Source: Kryptolebias marmoratus
Taxonomy: Eukaryota > Chordata > Actinopteri > Cyprinodontiformes > Rivulidae
Assembly (NCBI RefSeq): GCF_001649575.2
Contig: NC_051431.1
Location: 4,648,205 to 4,712,204 of the forward strand
Reading direction: 5' to 3'
DNA length: 64,000 nt
Positions 13,001 to 25,607 of this stretch are shown here, one piece after another (within the stretch, counting starts at the first letter, position 1; the number at the start of each line of letters is the position of its first letter). Position numbers and translations under genes: made by a program. The notes beneath the pieces were generated by a model, which saw nothing but the letters and a program-made list of their open reading frames with translations, did not search any database and was not told the origin of the DNA.

Positions 13001-13864
13001 ATATAAAACTGCAAATTGTGCTGATCAAAATAAGATATAAAAGTTTCTTTATGTTTCAATCCTTGTCTAGTTGACTGATCCATACCCTCAGTAAAAAAAT
13101 GCACTAATCAAGACAAGATATCATAAATGGATAGATTATATCCTATAAATCATTATGGGAGACAGCAAATCAATTGAAATCAACTGAATTCAATTGAAAA
13201 CAAATCCACTCTTTTAAAACATAAAGATTCAGTATTTATTGACAAAAGGTTGTGTATGGTTCTTATGCTAACATCTTTCCATTTAGACAGCAAAAATTGC
13301 AAAGATTTCCTAAAAAACAGAGTTGCTTCTAAGAGTAATATAAAGGCTAATTACATCGCAAATATGTAAATGATTGTCCTTGTTTTACTTTACACAATCT
13401 AAGACTTATTGGCTAACTATAATATTTGAATGATTAGAAAAAACTGCATCTCTAGAACATAGATCGTAGAAACCAGGTAAGGGTCCCCTGCTGCCATGGA
13501 GATGTACTGAGTTAAAACAGATGGCAAATTTAGTTTTAAATATTGAGAAATTATAGTTGTAAAATTTTTTGCAACTCAGAATAAATTACCCTTGGGATTT
13601 GTGTTATTTTTTGGTTTAGTTTCAGACTTAAACAGGACATTTCTAAAAACAGTTATGCCAGCGACATCCATACAAATATTTGTGTGATGTGACAGTCTGC
13701 TGGCCTTGTCTTTATTCACAGCTTATTTCCTGTAAACTTTTCAGCTTAGTATTTTTTGATTTAGAATTACATTCAGAAATAATGTTTTTGATAAAATACT
13801 TTACAGTCTGATCAACTTCCAGCTGAAACCCTAAATCTATAAGCTGCATTCCTAAACTGCTTTC

Positions 13865-14182
13865 TTAAGATCTACTTGACCTGCAGACTTTCAAATCCTT
13901 TTTTACGGTTTGCATTTCATTTGGCCCTACTTTGTGAGTGCCCCTTTCAGCGCTGCTCAGGAAAACAATCTTCAGATCCTTCTGCTCTTTTTTTTGAAGT
14001 TCTCCCAAGATCTCCATGTTGACAGCAAGTGAATTACCACTTCCAGTTTGTTTGTTTTCAATTTTAGCAAACCAGTTTGAGGATTTTCTCGTCAGACTAC
14101 CAAGCCAGGCTTCCATCACAACTTTCTCACATGGCAAACTTTCACCACAATTCTCAAAGTTGTCAGTTTGAAGCCGTTTCCC
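13865..14182 (-). other. Unrecognised open stretch, 105 codons
   Basis: From just after a TGA at 14185-14183 the minus strand stays open to a TAA at 13867-13865. The translation has a mixed, protein-like composition (EAWLGSLTRKSSNWFAKIE near its start, GELQKKEQKDLK further on) rather than the low-complexity look of most open frames here. The only in-frame ATG in good position is internal. I recognise no domain. It could be a decayed exon or retrogene fragment, or chance. Confidence 0.2.
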
Positions 14183-14898
14183 TCAAACTGTAATAGGATC
14201 AGGGCCCTGAGCTGCTACCACATGATTGATGAAAGATTAAAAGGATTGTTGAGATTGAAGGCACATTTAGCTCCCCACAGAGGTCCAATTTCTTGTCCTT
14301 GTGCTGGTAGCAGGACTGCCACCATGCAGATGAAAGCATCGCTGCAGTGAATGCCAATAATGTGAAATTCTTGGAGACAGCTACTGGGAGAAGAAGGCAA
14401 TCATTTTTAATCTGACTATTCTTTGTCCTCAAAAGAACAGGTGTCAGCAATGGTTGAGGAGGTGAGGGACGCAGAAGAACTTTACAAGGATGCTGGGAAA
14501 ACAGGTAAAAGTATCCGTACATTTATATGGTTGTAGATTTGGTTTACATTGCTTTTGATTAAGGTTATGCACTTTTACCTCTCCTGAACTGTTTGACAGC
14601 TTTTAGACTAAAGACAAATTGCCCCACATAAACTCAATTAGCAACTTTTCTCTCCAGAATCACTAACAATAAAGTCCTTTTTCATGTGCCTTAGTTTTGT
14701 CCTTCACGGGGCTGATTTGAGCTCTCAGTCTCATGATTTATTTTTCATCTATTTCTACATCCTTTAACCATAGGAAGAAAATGGCCTTTTGAATGAATTA
14801 CTGAATGATTTATTTGAAAATATGAACTAAAAATGAACATATAATTTCAAAATAATAACAATAATAAACTAAAATATCACGTAAAATAACACATTCAA

Positions 14899-15077
14899 AA
14901 GAAGAAGAAGAAGAAGCATAAGATTTTAAAATATTCTACTGCTTCTCCACTACTATTATAAATACACTTATTTTCAATCATATACTTTTACATTCCTATA
15001 GAAGACAGAGTTAGATGGAAGAGGATGACTCACTGTGGCGACCCATGAAAAGGGAACAGCCAAAAGAAAAAGAAGAT
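14899..15077 (+). repeat. Teleost repeat tail and (GAA)n tract
   Basis: A (GAA)n run at about 14899-14916 is followed at 15024-15077 by GATGACTCACTGTGGCGACC...AGGGAACAGCCAAAAGAAAAAGAAG. That block matches the well-known 3' end of a teleost interspersed repeat that normally finishes in GAAGAAGAA. The body of the element is not recognisable upstream. Confidence 0.5.
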
Positions 15078-16739
15078 ACTTTTGCATTCCTATACATATA
15101 TGAATACAACATGCAGGTTTTAAGTTCAGCTCCCTCCTCAAATTATATTTTTCATCTCGATAGAAAACAAAAACAATTTTTGCATGTTGCAGGGACTAGG
15201 TTGTGTATTGCTTTATATATTATCTGTGAGATCAAAAAATGAACCAGATCAGTGAATTCTATTAGTTATGATTGTAAAGAAGTGAATTTGTATGCTGTCT
15301 ATAGCCAGCTTCATGAACTATCCTGATGGCTCATTTTTTTGCAATATTGTTTGTGAAGATAGTGTATTTTTTATAAGAGTTGCCCCAAACCTCTGTGCAA
15401 TAATTCAGATATGGTGGTACCAATGCCCAGTATAACGTGTGGATTGATTTGTGGTTCAGGATATGTTTTATCTTATTTAATATGGAGATGCTTCTTACAG
15501 TGTTATTGCGTTTGTGTTTTATATGAACTTTTTTCTCCTCTAGTATTACACCAAGAAACTTATTTTCATTTACTCTTCTGATAGTTACTCCGTCTACATG
15601 TATCTTTTGATCAAAGAAAGACCAAATTTATGTGTTATATTTGGTCTCTACAAGAAAATGTTTGATATATAAACCCATGAGGAATGCTTATTTGCAATTA
15701 CATTCATGTGTCAGCTGTCAGTTCTGCTCCGCCGCAGGTTATCTGGTTGAATGTGTAGGAGCCCAGTAATTAGAGGTAATAATTCTAAATGAAGAATTGG
15801 CAGCTGGACATTATGAGGCTGTATCTTTTTATTTTCACAAGGCAGGAAGTTCTCAGCAATTATTTGGGGCCTAACATAACCTATATAGGCGCCTTGAAGC
15901 ATCAGATGGTGATTACAAGTGGAGCGATTACTTGGATCAGAACACTTTATGAATGTTTTTACTGCCTTTGTAAAAGCTACAGTGGATTGTATTTTTGTCA
16001 TACTGTGCTGCATGTGATGGCTAACACACCAGCTGGCTCAGTCATCTGAAACAGAAACACTGGACCAGTTTTGCCCTTGAAACTCTGTCCTCGCTGCGTC
16101 CTGAGTCGCTGCTCTTTGGAAGCGTGTGATTAGTGGTGACTAACAGTGATAAGGACCGCACGTCTGTCAAAATCAAGCTGCTGTGCCTTGACTGTGTTGT
16201 CCTAATATGAGCTGAAGTCTTGTGTCAGGGTCTAGGGTCAATTTACCAATCCAGCAGTGCATTAAGTCTTTGCCTGATCTCACTCTGACTGATAATTATT
16301 AGTATGTGGCTCAAAGCATAAAATAGCTGCAACACACAGACACCCTGAGCAGCAAGCTATTTGAGCCGATGCACTGATGCATGCAAATATGTTAGATGCA
16401 ACACAGTTCATGAATTATTAAGCAGGCTTAGTTTGCAATATATTTTACAAACTCATACAGGAACAAGCTCTCACACATAGTGCATGATCATAAAGGCTAA
16501 GTAGTTCAGCAGTGATGCTTTTTTTTGTCATCCAATTTTCTTCAATTATAAGAGAGAACCAGAACCTTGTTGAGTCATTCACAATTGATCAAAACAATTG
16601 AAAGAGACAGTCTCCAAGCAGAGTGCTGCCTCTTTTCAGACCCAGAGAAATGGCCCTTGATCAGTTCATTGTGTACGGTTTGAATATGAATGTAATCAGA
16701 ACATTTTTGCAAGGATCCCACTCTGAAGACCACTCAAAA

Positions 16740-16920
16740 AGCCTCAGCTATTATCACCGCGCGAGCAGCGTCCGTGTTCTGACCTCATCCACAGCACCGT
16801 CCCTCTCTAAAAGGCTGAGTTATGATGGGCACGGAGAGGAGACGAGCTTCTCGCTTGTAAATGAGCGGCACTGCGAAACAGAGTCTTCATGCGTGTCACG
16901 AACAGCTCATCATTACTTTT
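16740..16920. promoter_or_regulatory. Candidate conserved non-coding element
   Basis: This block has higher GC and CpG content than its surroundings (CACCGCGCGAGCAGCG near 16757, CACGGAGAGGAGACGAGC near 16829) without a coding signature. A regulatory element is an inference from composition only. Confidence 0.25.
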
Positions 16921-17315
16921 ACAGAGGTTGACTTGAGTCACAGCCTAACATATGGGTTATGATGCTTTAGACAGCAGACACACTCTGCATTATAAAAGCA
17001 GATGTATTCGAAAAGCTCAGTACTCGAGCGGTTGTGTCAAATATAAATACTGATCTCAGAACTTACAGTAAATGCTATTAACTACAGCTGCAGTCATTTC
17101 ATTCAGCTGCTTTCTTAATAGTTTCAGTGCTTTTTGACTACCAGGAAAAAAATATTGCCATGTAACCATTTTTTTTATTGTCTAATTGTTTAAAAGGTAA
17201 TGAGCATTTGGCAAACCTTTTGAAAGAATAACATTTTATTTTAAAGATATGTTCCGACTTTAGTGGAAATCAAAACACTTAATGCAATTAATAAGGTTTT
17301 GAGACACTTATGTGT

Positions 17316-17359
17316 AATAGGTTAGGCCTATTACATGTAAGTAATGGGCTTAACCTATT
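17316..17359. repeat. 19-bp imperfect inverted repeat
   Basis: The left arm AATAGGTTAGGCCTATTAC pairs with the right arm GTAATGGGCTTAACCTATT with two mismatches around a 6-nt loop. It can form a stable hairpin; no known RNA or element is recognised. Confidence 0.75.
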
Positions 17360-18469
17360 TGTGTAAATGTAAACAGTAATGCTGTTTATCTCGCCGGCAA
17401 TAAATATAACTTTGCTGAGGACTGTTCCCTGAATTTAATTATGAACTTTTTCACAACTCTAAAAGCAACAGAAATCAATTCTAATTACTCTGCATTGTTT
17501 TAGTAAACTTGCAAAAAGTACACCCTATTTAACCATTAACAAGAGAAACCAGTAAATTTTGAGGTTCTCTCTGATTTTGTGCTCGCTTTAGCTGCAGTAA
17601 TTGAGATATTCCACAAACTGCTCAGCTGAGAGACTCTTTAGGTCACTCATTGGAAAGTGTCTCATCTCAGAGTAGTTTTCCTGGTGCATGATCTAGCAAA
17701 TATACGGTGTCATCAAAACTAGCCTGCACTGCACAGGCCTGCTTGTAAGAGCTCTCAAAAATTAAAGTAGCAGCCAGCAGCATATGTAAATGACTGAATC
17801 AGTACAGTGTCTCTGTCTCGTTACATCTTGTTTCTTTCAGAGTGTGAGGGGTTGGAGCTAAGTGCCATCCCGCACAGTTAAAAAAAAAAAAACATCTTCT
17901 CAGGGGATCACTCCACTTTAGTGAGCTCTGAGGGAGCTATTGAGCTTTAAGTCTGGGAATGATTCAAGAACCCAACCATTATCTTACACTGAAGGATTAT
18001 ATTTTTAGGATTTGGTAAATTTTAAAATATAGTATTGCTGTAAGGGGTGGTGGTTGTAGAGGACTCGGAACTGCAGATGACCAGGCAGGCAGGTAATAAT
18101 CTAAAAAAATATTCAATGCATTAAAACAAAAATCCAGCAAGTGTCACACAACAAGATGAGAAGATGAATGACGTCCTTAAAAGGACATGGCAAAGGCTAA
18201 GTAAAACTAAGGAGATATGTTGGAAAGAGTGATTACTGAGTAGAAACAGGTGAGTTGGAACACAGGTGTGTGGATCTGAACAACAAGGAAACATGAATGA
18301 GATTGGGTTCCTTCACACATTGGAGTGAGAAGGAAATAAAGTGCAAACAATGAAGGTAAGAAATCAGTAAAGAGCATAAAATAAAATAAAATATATAATG
18401 TATATTTGTATGTTTGTAGTGTTTGTTTTGCTTTGTTTTTTTAGCTGTCTTGATCCACACTTCTTACCA

Positions 18470-18524
18470 GTTGGTGGTGGGAACTTTGTTTGCCAACTGC
18501 CAATAAACACCACCAGAAGAAGAG
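18470..18524 (+). repeat. Teleost repeat tail fragment
   Basis: The sequence GTTGGTGGTGGGAAC...TTTGCCAACTGCCAATAAACACCACCAGAAGAAGAGC matches the 3' end of a common fish repeat that ends in CCACCAGAAGAAGAAG. Only the tail is present. Confidence 0.45.
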
Positions 18525-19810
18525 CATGACTATAACCTTAAAAATCAGGAAGAAAAAAAAGAGCACTTAGATTTTGAGCTAATTATTCTCACAATCTATG
18601 CAGAATTATTGAAAATGAATGGGTGCTATAAGCTTTTCAAAAAAGGCACTGTGGTCATAATTTTGGTTAAAACATAATAAGAATTGTGTGTTATTGTTTT
18701 GATCACAGCTTCTTTTCTCATTAGAAAAAAAACCTCTTCCAATAAGCTAGATAAGCTTTACTTATCAAATTGTTTAAAAAAATAACATTAAAAAATCCTA
18801 TACATATTATGTAGAATGTCCAGAAATGTAAGAAATGAAGAAATTCTATTGCATAGAATCTGAGATGACAAGATCTTATTTTTTTCTTTAATCAAATACA
18901 ATTCTACAAAACATGTATTCTATTATGTACTTATAAAAAGACAATGCAATTGTTAAAAAGAAATGTAACACTTCACTTGTTAGTGTTCCAGCATTACATT
19001 AAAATCTTTGAACAATTCAAAGACTCTTAGCTGAAATGACTATTTCCCTTTACACAGCAGCAGCTACCACATTAGCATCGCTTCATAAGCTCTTGTTTTA
19101 TTTAGAATTGACCAGCAAAGAGTTTTTGTCTCCCCTGACTTGCTTTATTGCCTACAGCCAAGATTGTGTGAGATGACCCAACATGTCATGTGACCCCATC
19201 AAGAGCATCACCTGTGAGTCTCCTCAGAGAGCGCTGTCCCTGATAAATGAGTCTGAGGTGATGAGCAGCTGATGGAGTGGCTGCCAAAGGTCACGGTGTT
19301 TGGGGAGGCTCCATTCTGTTCCCTCATTTCAGTTTGGACCAAAAACACCTTGTGCAAATGTTTAAAAAAAAAAAACAACCTCAGGCAAAACTCAGCCTAG
19401 TGGAACCAAATTCCATCATTTGGTTCAGACTCCACCTTTTCTATTTGACTGAGCAAATGCAGCTTGTTAATTGAAGCAATGGTGGTTAGAAGAAAAAAAA
19501 AAAAATCTCATTTAGTTTGGTGATTGTTGGTTTCATGCTGCTTGCACTGAAGTATAACTACTGACTAACTGGACCCCACAGGGTGGATAGTGATAAATGT
19601 TGCAGACATGCTGAGCTTTTGGGGTTTTTTTGTTACCTAATATACATAAATTACTTCTACATTTTCAGTCACCTGTTGAGTTTTATCACCACTTCACACA
19701 TAAGTGTGATGCAGTTATTTTTATTTTTTTTTATTGCTTTCAGTAGTTTTAAGAATAAGAACTATTCAGCACAGAATATAGAATCTGTAATACTAAGGAA
19801 CATTTTTTAA
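18525..19810. other. Non-coding, nothing recognised
   Basis: No gene is recognised. Poly-A runs occur near 19363 and 19493. Confidence 0.55.
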
Positions 19811-20562
19811 TCACCAACACCGAAGGCTGAGTGATAATGTTTTGATCCGTGTGTGTGTGAATGTACTATACAAAATATTTCATGAACAACTGGATAAACT
19901 TGAATGAAACACTCTGAAAGTACTCACTGGATGCTGGTGTAGATTCTCAGTCATCCAGGATATGGTAAATCCAAAAAAAGCTAAAAACAAAAACATCTGG
20001 ACTTCTATTCTGTAGTTGAAGGCTTTTTTAAATTTTATTTTAGAAAGCTCCTCGGATGAGAAGCAAAATGTCTTTAACTACAGAATAGAAGTCCAGATGT
20101 TTTTGTTTTGAACGTTTTTTGGATTTACTCATTGGCTGTATCTTCAGCTGATTAACATTTGGAGTCAATCCCATTCAAGATGGCTGCCACAGCTAAGCTA
20201 CCTTAACAGATTTTGAGTTAGAATTTGGTGTGGTAGTAGCTGATGCTCTTTCCAAAAACACATTCTAAGCCCTAAGTGATGTCATGAACCACTAGATAGA
20301 TTTTATTGAAACTTTAATGAAAAAGGTTATTGTGTAGACATCTACAACCAATCAAATATTGAAGTCAACCCAATTCAAGATGACTCCTACATGTAACTGA
20401 GCTTAAGAAACAAAAATAATGGCTATAATGCAGCCAGTCTGATGGATGTTGGGCTAAAATTTGGCAACACTTACTCTAAGCAATAACAAATCTTGCAACA
20501 TGTAGCTGTGGAGCCATCATGAAAGACAATACGTGTTCCTTCAAGGAATGCTAGCTCTTAAT
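19811..20562 (+). mobile_element. Hairpin-ended repeat family, copy B, interrupted
   Basis: The 5' end is CCGAAGGCTGAGTGATAATG and the 3' end is CCTTCAAGGAATGCTAG followed by CTCTTAAT. The copy carries two tandem versions of its middle module: GGAGTCAATCCCATTCAAGA at about 20160 and GAAGTCAACCCAATTCAAGA at about 20361. It is interrupted by the 192-bp insertion at 19934-20125. Confidence 0.8.
19934..20125 (-). mobile_element. Nested insertion with long inverted-repeat arms
   Basis: The insert is bounded by near-identical 13-mers, TACTCACTGGATG (19921-19933) and TACTCATTGGCTG (20126-20138), and removing it rejoins the host repeat consensus. About 57-bp arms (19965-20021 and 20072-20128) are inverted copies of each other around a roughly 50-nt loop. 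The loop holds CTCCTCGGATGAGAAGC, and the start, read on the minus strand, is GGATGACTGAGAATCT. Both are hallmarks of a common teleost repeat. The long imperfect target duplication favours a retroposon-like event; the big stem favours a foldback or miniature element. The family name is not assigned. Confidence 0.75.
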
Positions 20563-21245
20563 TTATTTTTTCAATTACACAGAGAGAGATTTTTTTTTAG
20601 TTCACGCAATTGCTTTAGTAAGATTTGCTTAATGCTTCTTACTCACTTTCTAATTTTCTTCAACAGTTTTTCCACACTATTTACTCATTTGAATGCGTTT
20701 GTGAGCCTTAACGTGCATAAAAAAGCTTCAACCACAGCAAGAAGGTGGTAGGGGAAAGGATGCAGGAGAGAAATGAAAGAAAAAGAACAGGGAATGTGGA
20801 ATTTGTATGACGCTGCACACACCTTACAGCCCATACGGACACAGGGGACAATTGACCCGAGCACTGTCTGCACTCACCTAAACTCACAGCTGAAGATGGC
20901 CTCGATAAAATGTCATCTTTGAAATGGTCACATGCCAAACTGTGGCGCTGCAGCCGTCAGCCAGGATTTGCAGGATTCAGGTGTGAAGACTTTGAAAATA
21001 AGAGCCTTTTTTGCCAAGTCCTGAACCTAAAAATTTCCATCACAGAGAAAAAAAAAAAAAAAACTATAAAATGTCAGTGGTCAATCAATTCAGATATTCT
21101 CAGGTGCAGAATTTAAAGCATAGCAGAGGTGCTGTGTTCATAGAAAATGCAATAAAATGACCTATCATCCCCGAGGAAAGGAGTGAGACCTCATTTGTTT
21201 CAGTGTGTGATCAGTTCATACGTGGAAATAAAATATACTCTTTTG
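20563..21245. other. Non-coding, nothing recognised
   Basis: No gene is recognised. A poly-A run lies at about 21046-21063. Confidence 0.55.
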
Positions 21246-21250
21246 GTAAC

Positions 21251-22001
21251 TGTGAAGGACCGAGTTAAAATAGGAGGAGTCCCAGGAGATATTAGAAAAA
21301 TAGTTTCTTTTATTTTAACCCAACAATTATAACTAACAAAAAGACAAACTGAGCTCATAAAAGAGGTCAAAAAAGACAAACCTGAACTCAGGCAAACAGA
21401 CGCAAACCTTGGCTGCACAAACAAACATAACTGACCTTCCTTCAGAAATGACACACAGGGGTTTATATACTGGCTGATCAGACCAATTAAGACACAGTAG
21501 GGGTAACTAAACAGAATACAATTACAAACAACACAAAACAAATAACAGTACAGCTAAGTTTGGCTAAACTAAAGATCCAAAAATGAAAACCCAAAATATT
21601 AAACTTTAAACACTCATATTTACTTAAAATACAGAAACTTATCCAAACAAAGAAACTACAAATTCCCCTCGCCAGCAGGAACTAGTGGTGCAGTCCAATC
21701 AGCATTTGAACCTGCTGAGCCCTGGCCCCCATCTTTTGTCTGGCAACTCCAAGGCAGGTAAGTACCGGCAAAAACAAACACAAAGTTAATCTTAAGCAAC
21801 AAATTAAATTGATATAAACACATTAGTTACTAAATGGGCATGCTAACAAATAGAACAAATGTATCCAAATCAACTAATAAATGTTTTTATTGCAACTAAA
21901 ATATTATTGTGTTTGTATGAAAGAAAAAATATAAATAAAGTGTATAAAAGGAGTTACTGACATTAAGGCTTTAGAGTGTGGCCATGGATTTGGCCATCAC
22001 A
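21251..22001 (-). mobile_element. Solo LTR, family 2
   Basis: The 751-bp element starts TGTGA and ends TCACA, with an exact 5-bp target duplication GTAAC at 21246-21250 and 22002-22006. On the minus strand it has LTR anatomy: a TATA box (TATATAAA, about 21469-21462), then about 150 nt downstream an AATAAA signal (21314-21309), then a short stretch to the terminal CA. There is no second LTR and no gag or pol between, so this is a solo LTR left by recombination. It does not align with the 8476/32772 family. Gypsy or retrovirus-like origin cannot be separated from ends alone. Confidence 0.85.
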
Positions 22002-22189
22002 GTAACATATGCAGGGACTACGATCTTCTAGCAATGCAAGTGAAGAACACACTGTTAAGCGAGACTGCTCTATTTTTATTTGCTTGTATTTAAAAATAAC
22101 GTCTGACTCGGAGCAATTGAACACTGTTCACAGGATTTACAAACACACCATAAGCTATACATAATAACAGTACGGAGCTGTTGAACAAA

Positions 22190-22450
22190 GGCATTTTACA
22201 ACGCCCTATTGAATTCTGCCCAAGTTCAGATCCTCAGGTCATTAGGGAGCCCTGCGTGTGGCTGGCTGCGCATTCCAAAGCTGGCTGGGTACAATTGTTT
22301 GGCTCGGTTCTTTACTTCATTAATGCACATGAGCTGCTCCCGGGAACTCTCGTCAATGCTAATGAGGGTATTAGTTTGCTCTGGGGCCAGCTTCTGCCTT
22401 TTGATCAAGTTAATATTGGTCGAAGACACAGGGAACCTAGCACCAAAAGG
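22190..22450. promoter_or_regulatory. Candidate conserved non-coding element
   Basis: This block has few stop codons in several frames, balanced base composition and several homeodomain-type TAAT/ATTA cores (near 22318, 22359, 22370 and 22410). That combination is common in conserved developmental enhancers and would also explain overlapping open frames without a real protein. Conservation itself cannot be tested here. Confidence 0.3.
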
Positions 22451-25400
22451 ATGTAGGGGAGAGGAAATTTTTGAATTTGAGGCTTCTTTGACTCAAATGA
22501 GAAAGTTCTTATCCTCATTTCACCACATTTCCCTAACTACACCGAGCGATGAAAAACCAGCCAGTTCTGGTGGATATGTTTTGTACTCTCAAGCAACATT
22601 TTCAGTAATTTCACCTGCAAAGGAATTAAACACAAAACGTGCCTTTTCTGTATGCCCTGTGGTAAAAATCTGTTTAATGGTGCCACAGTTCATTAGCATG
22701 TGATTTTGAGCTCAGCTTTTTCTGTCATATCCCAGTGCATGAGTGCTTCTGATGTTCTATATTTGTGCCTCGTGCCTTAAAGTATTGCTCAAACTAGATC
22801 CTTTGAGACTGAAACACTCACTGGCTGAACTGTTGTCTGCAGAACACGCACCAGTCAACAACATGCATGCATCATCCCACAAGTTGGAAAGGATTGCACC
22901 TCAAACCTGAGACAAAATAGGGTTGTAAATGAGCAGATTTACCAGAAATTTGATTGTTTACAACATTTTATTGTCTGAATGGAAAAAAAAATCTATTGTC
23001 CCAAAATATAAACCACAGTAGGACTATAACCTGAATTAGCTCTTACTTATCGTGGCAATTAGATTATTTTCATTCATTTATATTATTAAGGCAGAGATAT
23101 ATCTAAGCCATGACAATTCATTTCCCTCTAATTCTGTCTATTCGGATGACTCAAACGTACAACATCATTTTTTTCATGTTCATCCTTAGTCTGCTTCCTA
23201 TGAATTTCCACATTTATCTTGATTCAACAGCTCACTGCTGACTGCAACAACATGTACATTCCATTTCATACAAATACATTTCAGTGCAATTTGTTCTAAT
23301 TCATTCCAATTATAATTTGTATTCAGTTTTGCAAAAGTCCATTTATGATAATTAAATTAATCAAATGGATAATGAAACAAATGATAGCAAATCTTCACTT
23401 CACTTCAATCTACTGACCTGAGAATGCACAGGGCAGCAGGCAAATCATCCCTTTAACATATAATCATCCTTCAGAAAATCTAAGTTTCAACTAAATATAC
23501 TCATTTAGTTTGATGTTAAAGGAATAGTCTGGTTATTTTTGAAGTGACAGAAATAAACTGAACAAACTGTGGCATGCAAAGGTTTCATATTAGCTAATGT
23601 GGCATGCTTTAGAAGCCTGACAACAATAAAACAACAACAAAACAACAACTAAGCCTCTAAAAAAGGATGTTATCGGTTTGATAAATCCCCAGAGAACAAA
23701 GTAAGGTATAGAAAGAATAAATGCTGGATAGATGTTAAAGCAGAATAAATCCTTATACCCAGCATGTACTGTATGTTTGGTAATATTACATAAATTATTG
23801 CCTCAATAATTTAGCTTTGTTTTATATATTTTTTTATTAATTGACGTGAATTGATAACAAATATGTTAAGAGGAAAACCTCTTTTCAGAGAGTGTAAAAC
23901 CTTCACATTCTTCCCACGCACTGTGAATCTCAAAAGAGCAATGTTGCCATAGGTGGGAGAGAAAATCCACCCCTGAACCCTTTGCAGAATGCTGAGCCAA
24001 AACATGATAGATCCATCTGAGCTACTTAAAAACACATCTGATTAATAAAAGCAAAATGACTGATTGCTTTTGATTCATTTTACACCCACTTGCATTCACA
24101 GTTTGATGCACGCAAAGTCCTCCCACATGCACAAACCGAACATAAGTGATGACCATAAAGCAAAACAGTCTGTATCAGACTGGGGAGTTCAGAACATACT
24201 TGGTTTATGCTCTGTGGCAACTTTCTCATATTCTCAGTCTGTCACACAGCTTGAAATTAGTGCCTGCTCTGGGTGAGATAGTTATAGTGTTAGAATACTG
24301 TCAGTAACAACATAGTTAGATGCAAACAAATAGCCCCACCTTCATTTGCAATCACTTCAAGGCATTGTAAACAGTTAGAGCTCAGCATGCATAATTATGT
24401 AAACAGAGCAAATAAAGCAGACAGAAAAGAAATGCATATAAATCCTGTGTTCGTTACACCAAGCTCGAAAATGAGTGCAGATCAAATTGTGTCCACAGAC
24501 CATAAAAGAAATAAAATAGTGCAGGGAAACAGTTTGAGACAAAAGGACCCGTAGGTGATGATAGATGGGGGGAGAAAAAAGTGTATGAATCTGGCTGGGA
24601 TCACAGGCATCCATCCCCCACCTGTCAGAGAGTGACTAATTTCAAAGTGGGAGCTGGGTACTGGCAAGCTGAGTGCCTCAGGTCAAAGGAGCTGCTTGGG
24701 TTACAGCGAGGTGCTCTGTACTGGCTGGGAGATAATGACTGGGAGCTAACATGACACTCCATGCACACCACCTTGTTACAGAGGCTGTCCCGGCAATGGA
24801 GCCACACATCGGATCAATCATACTAGTACTCGTCTCTGTTGGTAACACAGCATGGCCACTGTGAGCAGACTGGTTGCACAGTACACCTTGAAAATGGAGC
24901 TGCAGTAACTGTGTGTGAGACATACAGCATGTGATTCTGTTTCTGCAAGACCTCATTTGGAAGGTGGCATTTAAGGAATTTCTGTATAACTGTGGAAATT
25001 AAATAAATGTAAGTGCAACATATATTATTTAGAATTACATCACAAATACTATCATGACAGTCATTTATTGTGCTCATGATTAGAGTTCTACTAAAATTTA
25101 CAAATACCAAAATTGTAAAGATGTTGCATCCTTTTTTTAGAACAGGTCACACCTGTGTATCATGTCTGAAAGAATAATGAAGCACAGTGCAAAAAAAATT
25201 GGGCACCCAAGGAGATTTAAGCTCTAACGAGGGAGGGGTTTGAAATGTATTTGCCCCTGATACAGACAGGCATTTTCTGTAGATATATCTGATCTGAGGA
25301 GAGTTTGAATGTGTGTAAATTGGATGCATGTTGCTGGTGGAGTAAACATGCTGTGAGTGGTCAACAGGCTTAAACAAGCAATACTTTATATAAATGCAGA

Positions 25401-25587
25401 TATGGCATTGAGATGTCTCTTTTTCTTTTTTGCTCTGACTGAATTACAAGAGGGGAACAGCAGATGTTTTGCAAGGACAACTTATTCTGCTGTGAAAACA
25501 AAGAACTGCTGTATGAAAACATCTAAAGCCTAAGATCTTAATCAGCCTTTTACATTCCTATTCACAGTCACCCGTAGTAAAAGGCAA

Positions 25588-25607
25588 ATATATATATATA
25601 TATATAT
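25588..25607. repeat. (AT)10 microsatellite
   Basis: About ten AT units. Confidence 0.95.

Larger units (their letters stand above)
9724..14898. other. Long non-coding stretch
   Basis: No gene is supported. It holds a short perfect hairpin at 10057-10083 and an unrecognised open stretch on the minus strand at 13865-14182, both entered separately. The remainder is AT-rich unique-looking sequence with poly-T runs. Confidence 0.55.
15078..18469. other. Long non-coding stretch
   Basis: No gene is supported. It contains a candidate regulatory block at 16740-16920 and an imperfect 19-bp inverted repeat at 17316-17359, entered separately. 18050-18400 has purine-rich sequence resembling LTR-like fish repeats, but no ends or target duplication were found. 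Confidence 0.5.

Noticed and set aside
18050..18400. Possible further LTR of family 1
   Set aside because: It has similar purine-rich, CAGGTGTGTGG-type texture, but I found no TG...CA ends or target duplication.
22209..22703. 164-codon open frame on the plus strand
   Set aside because: No domain or signature is recognisable, overlapping frames on both strands are also open, and no splice or promoter context supports it. Better treated as a possible conserved non-coding block.
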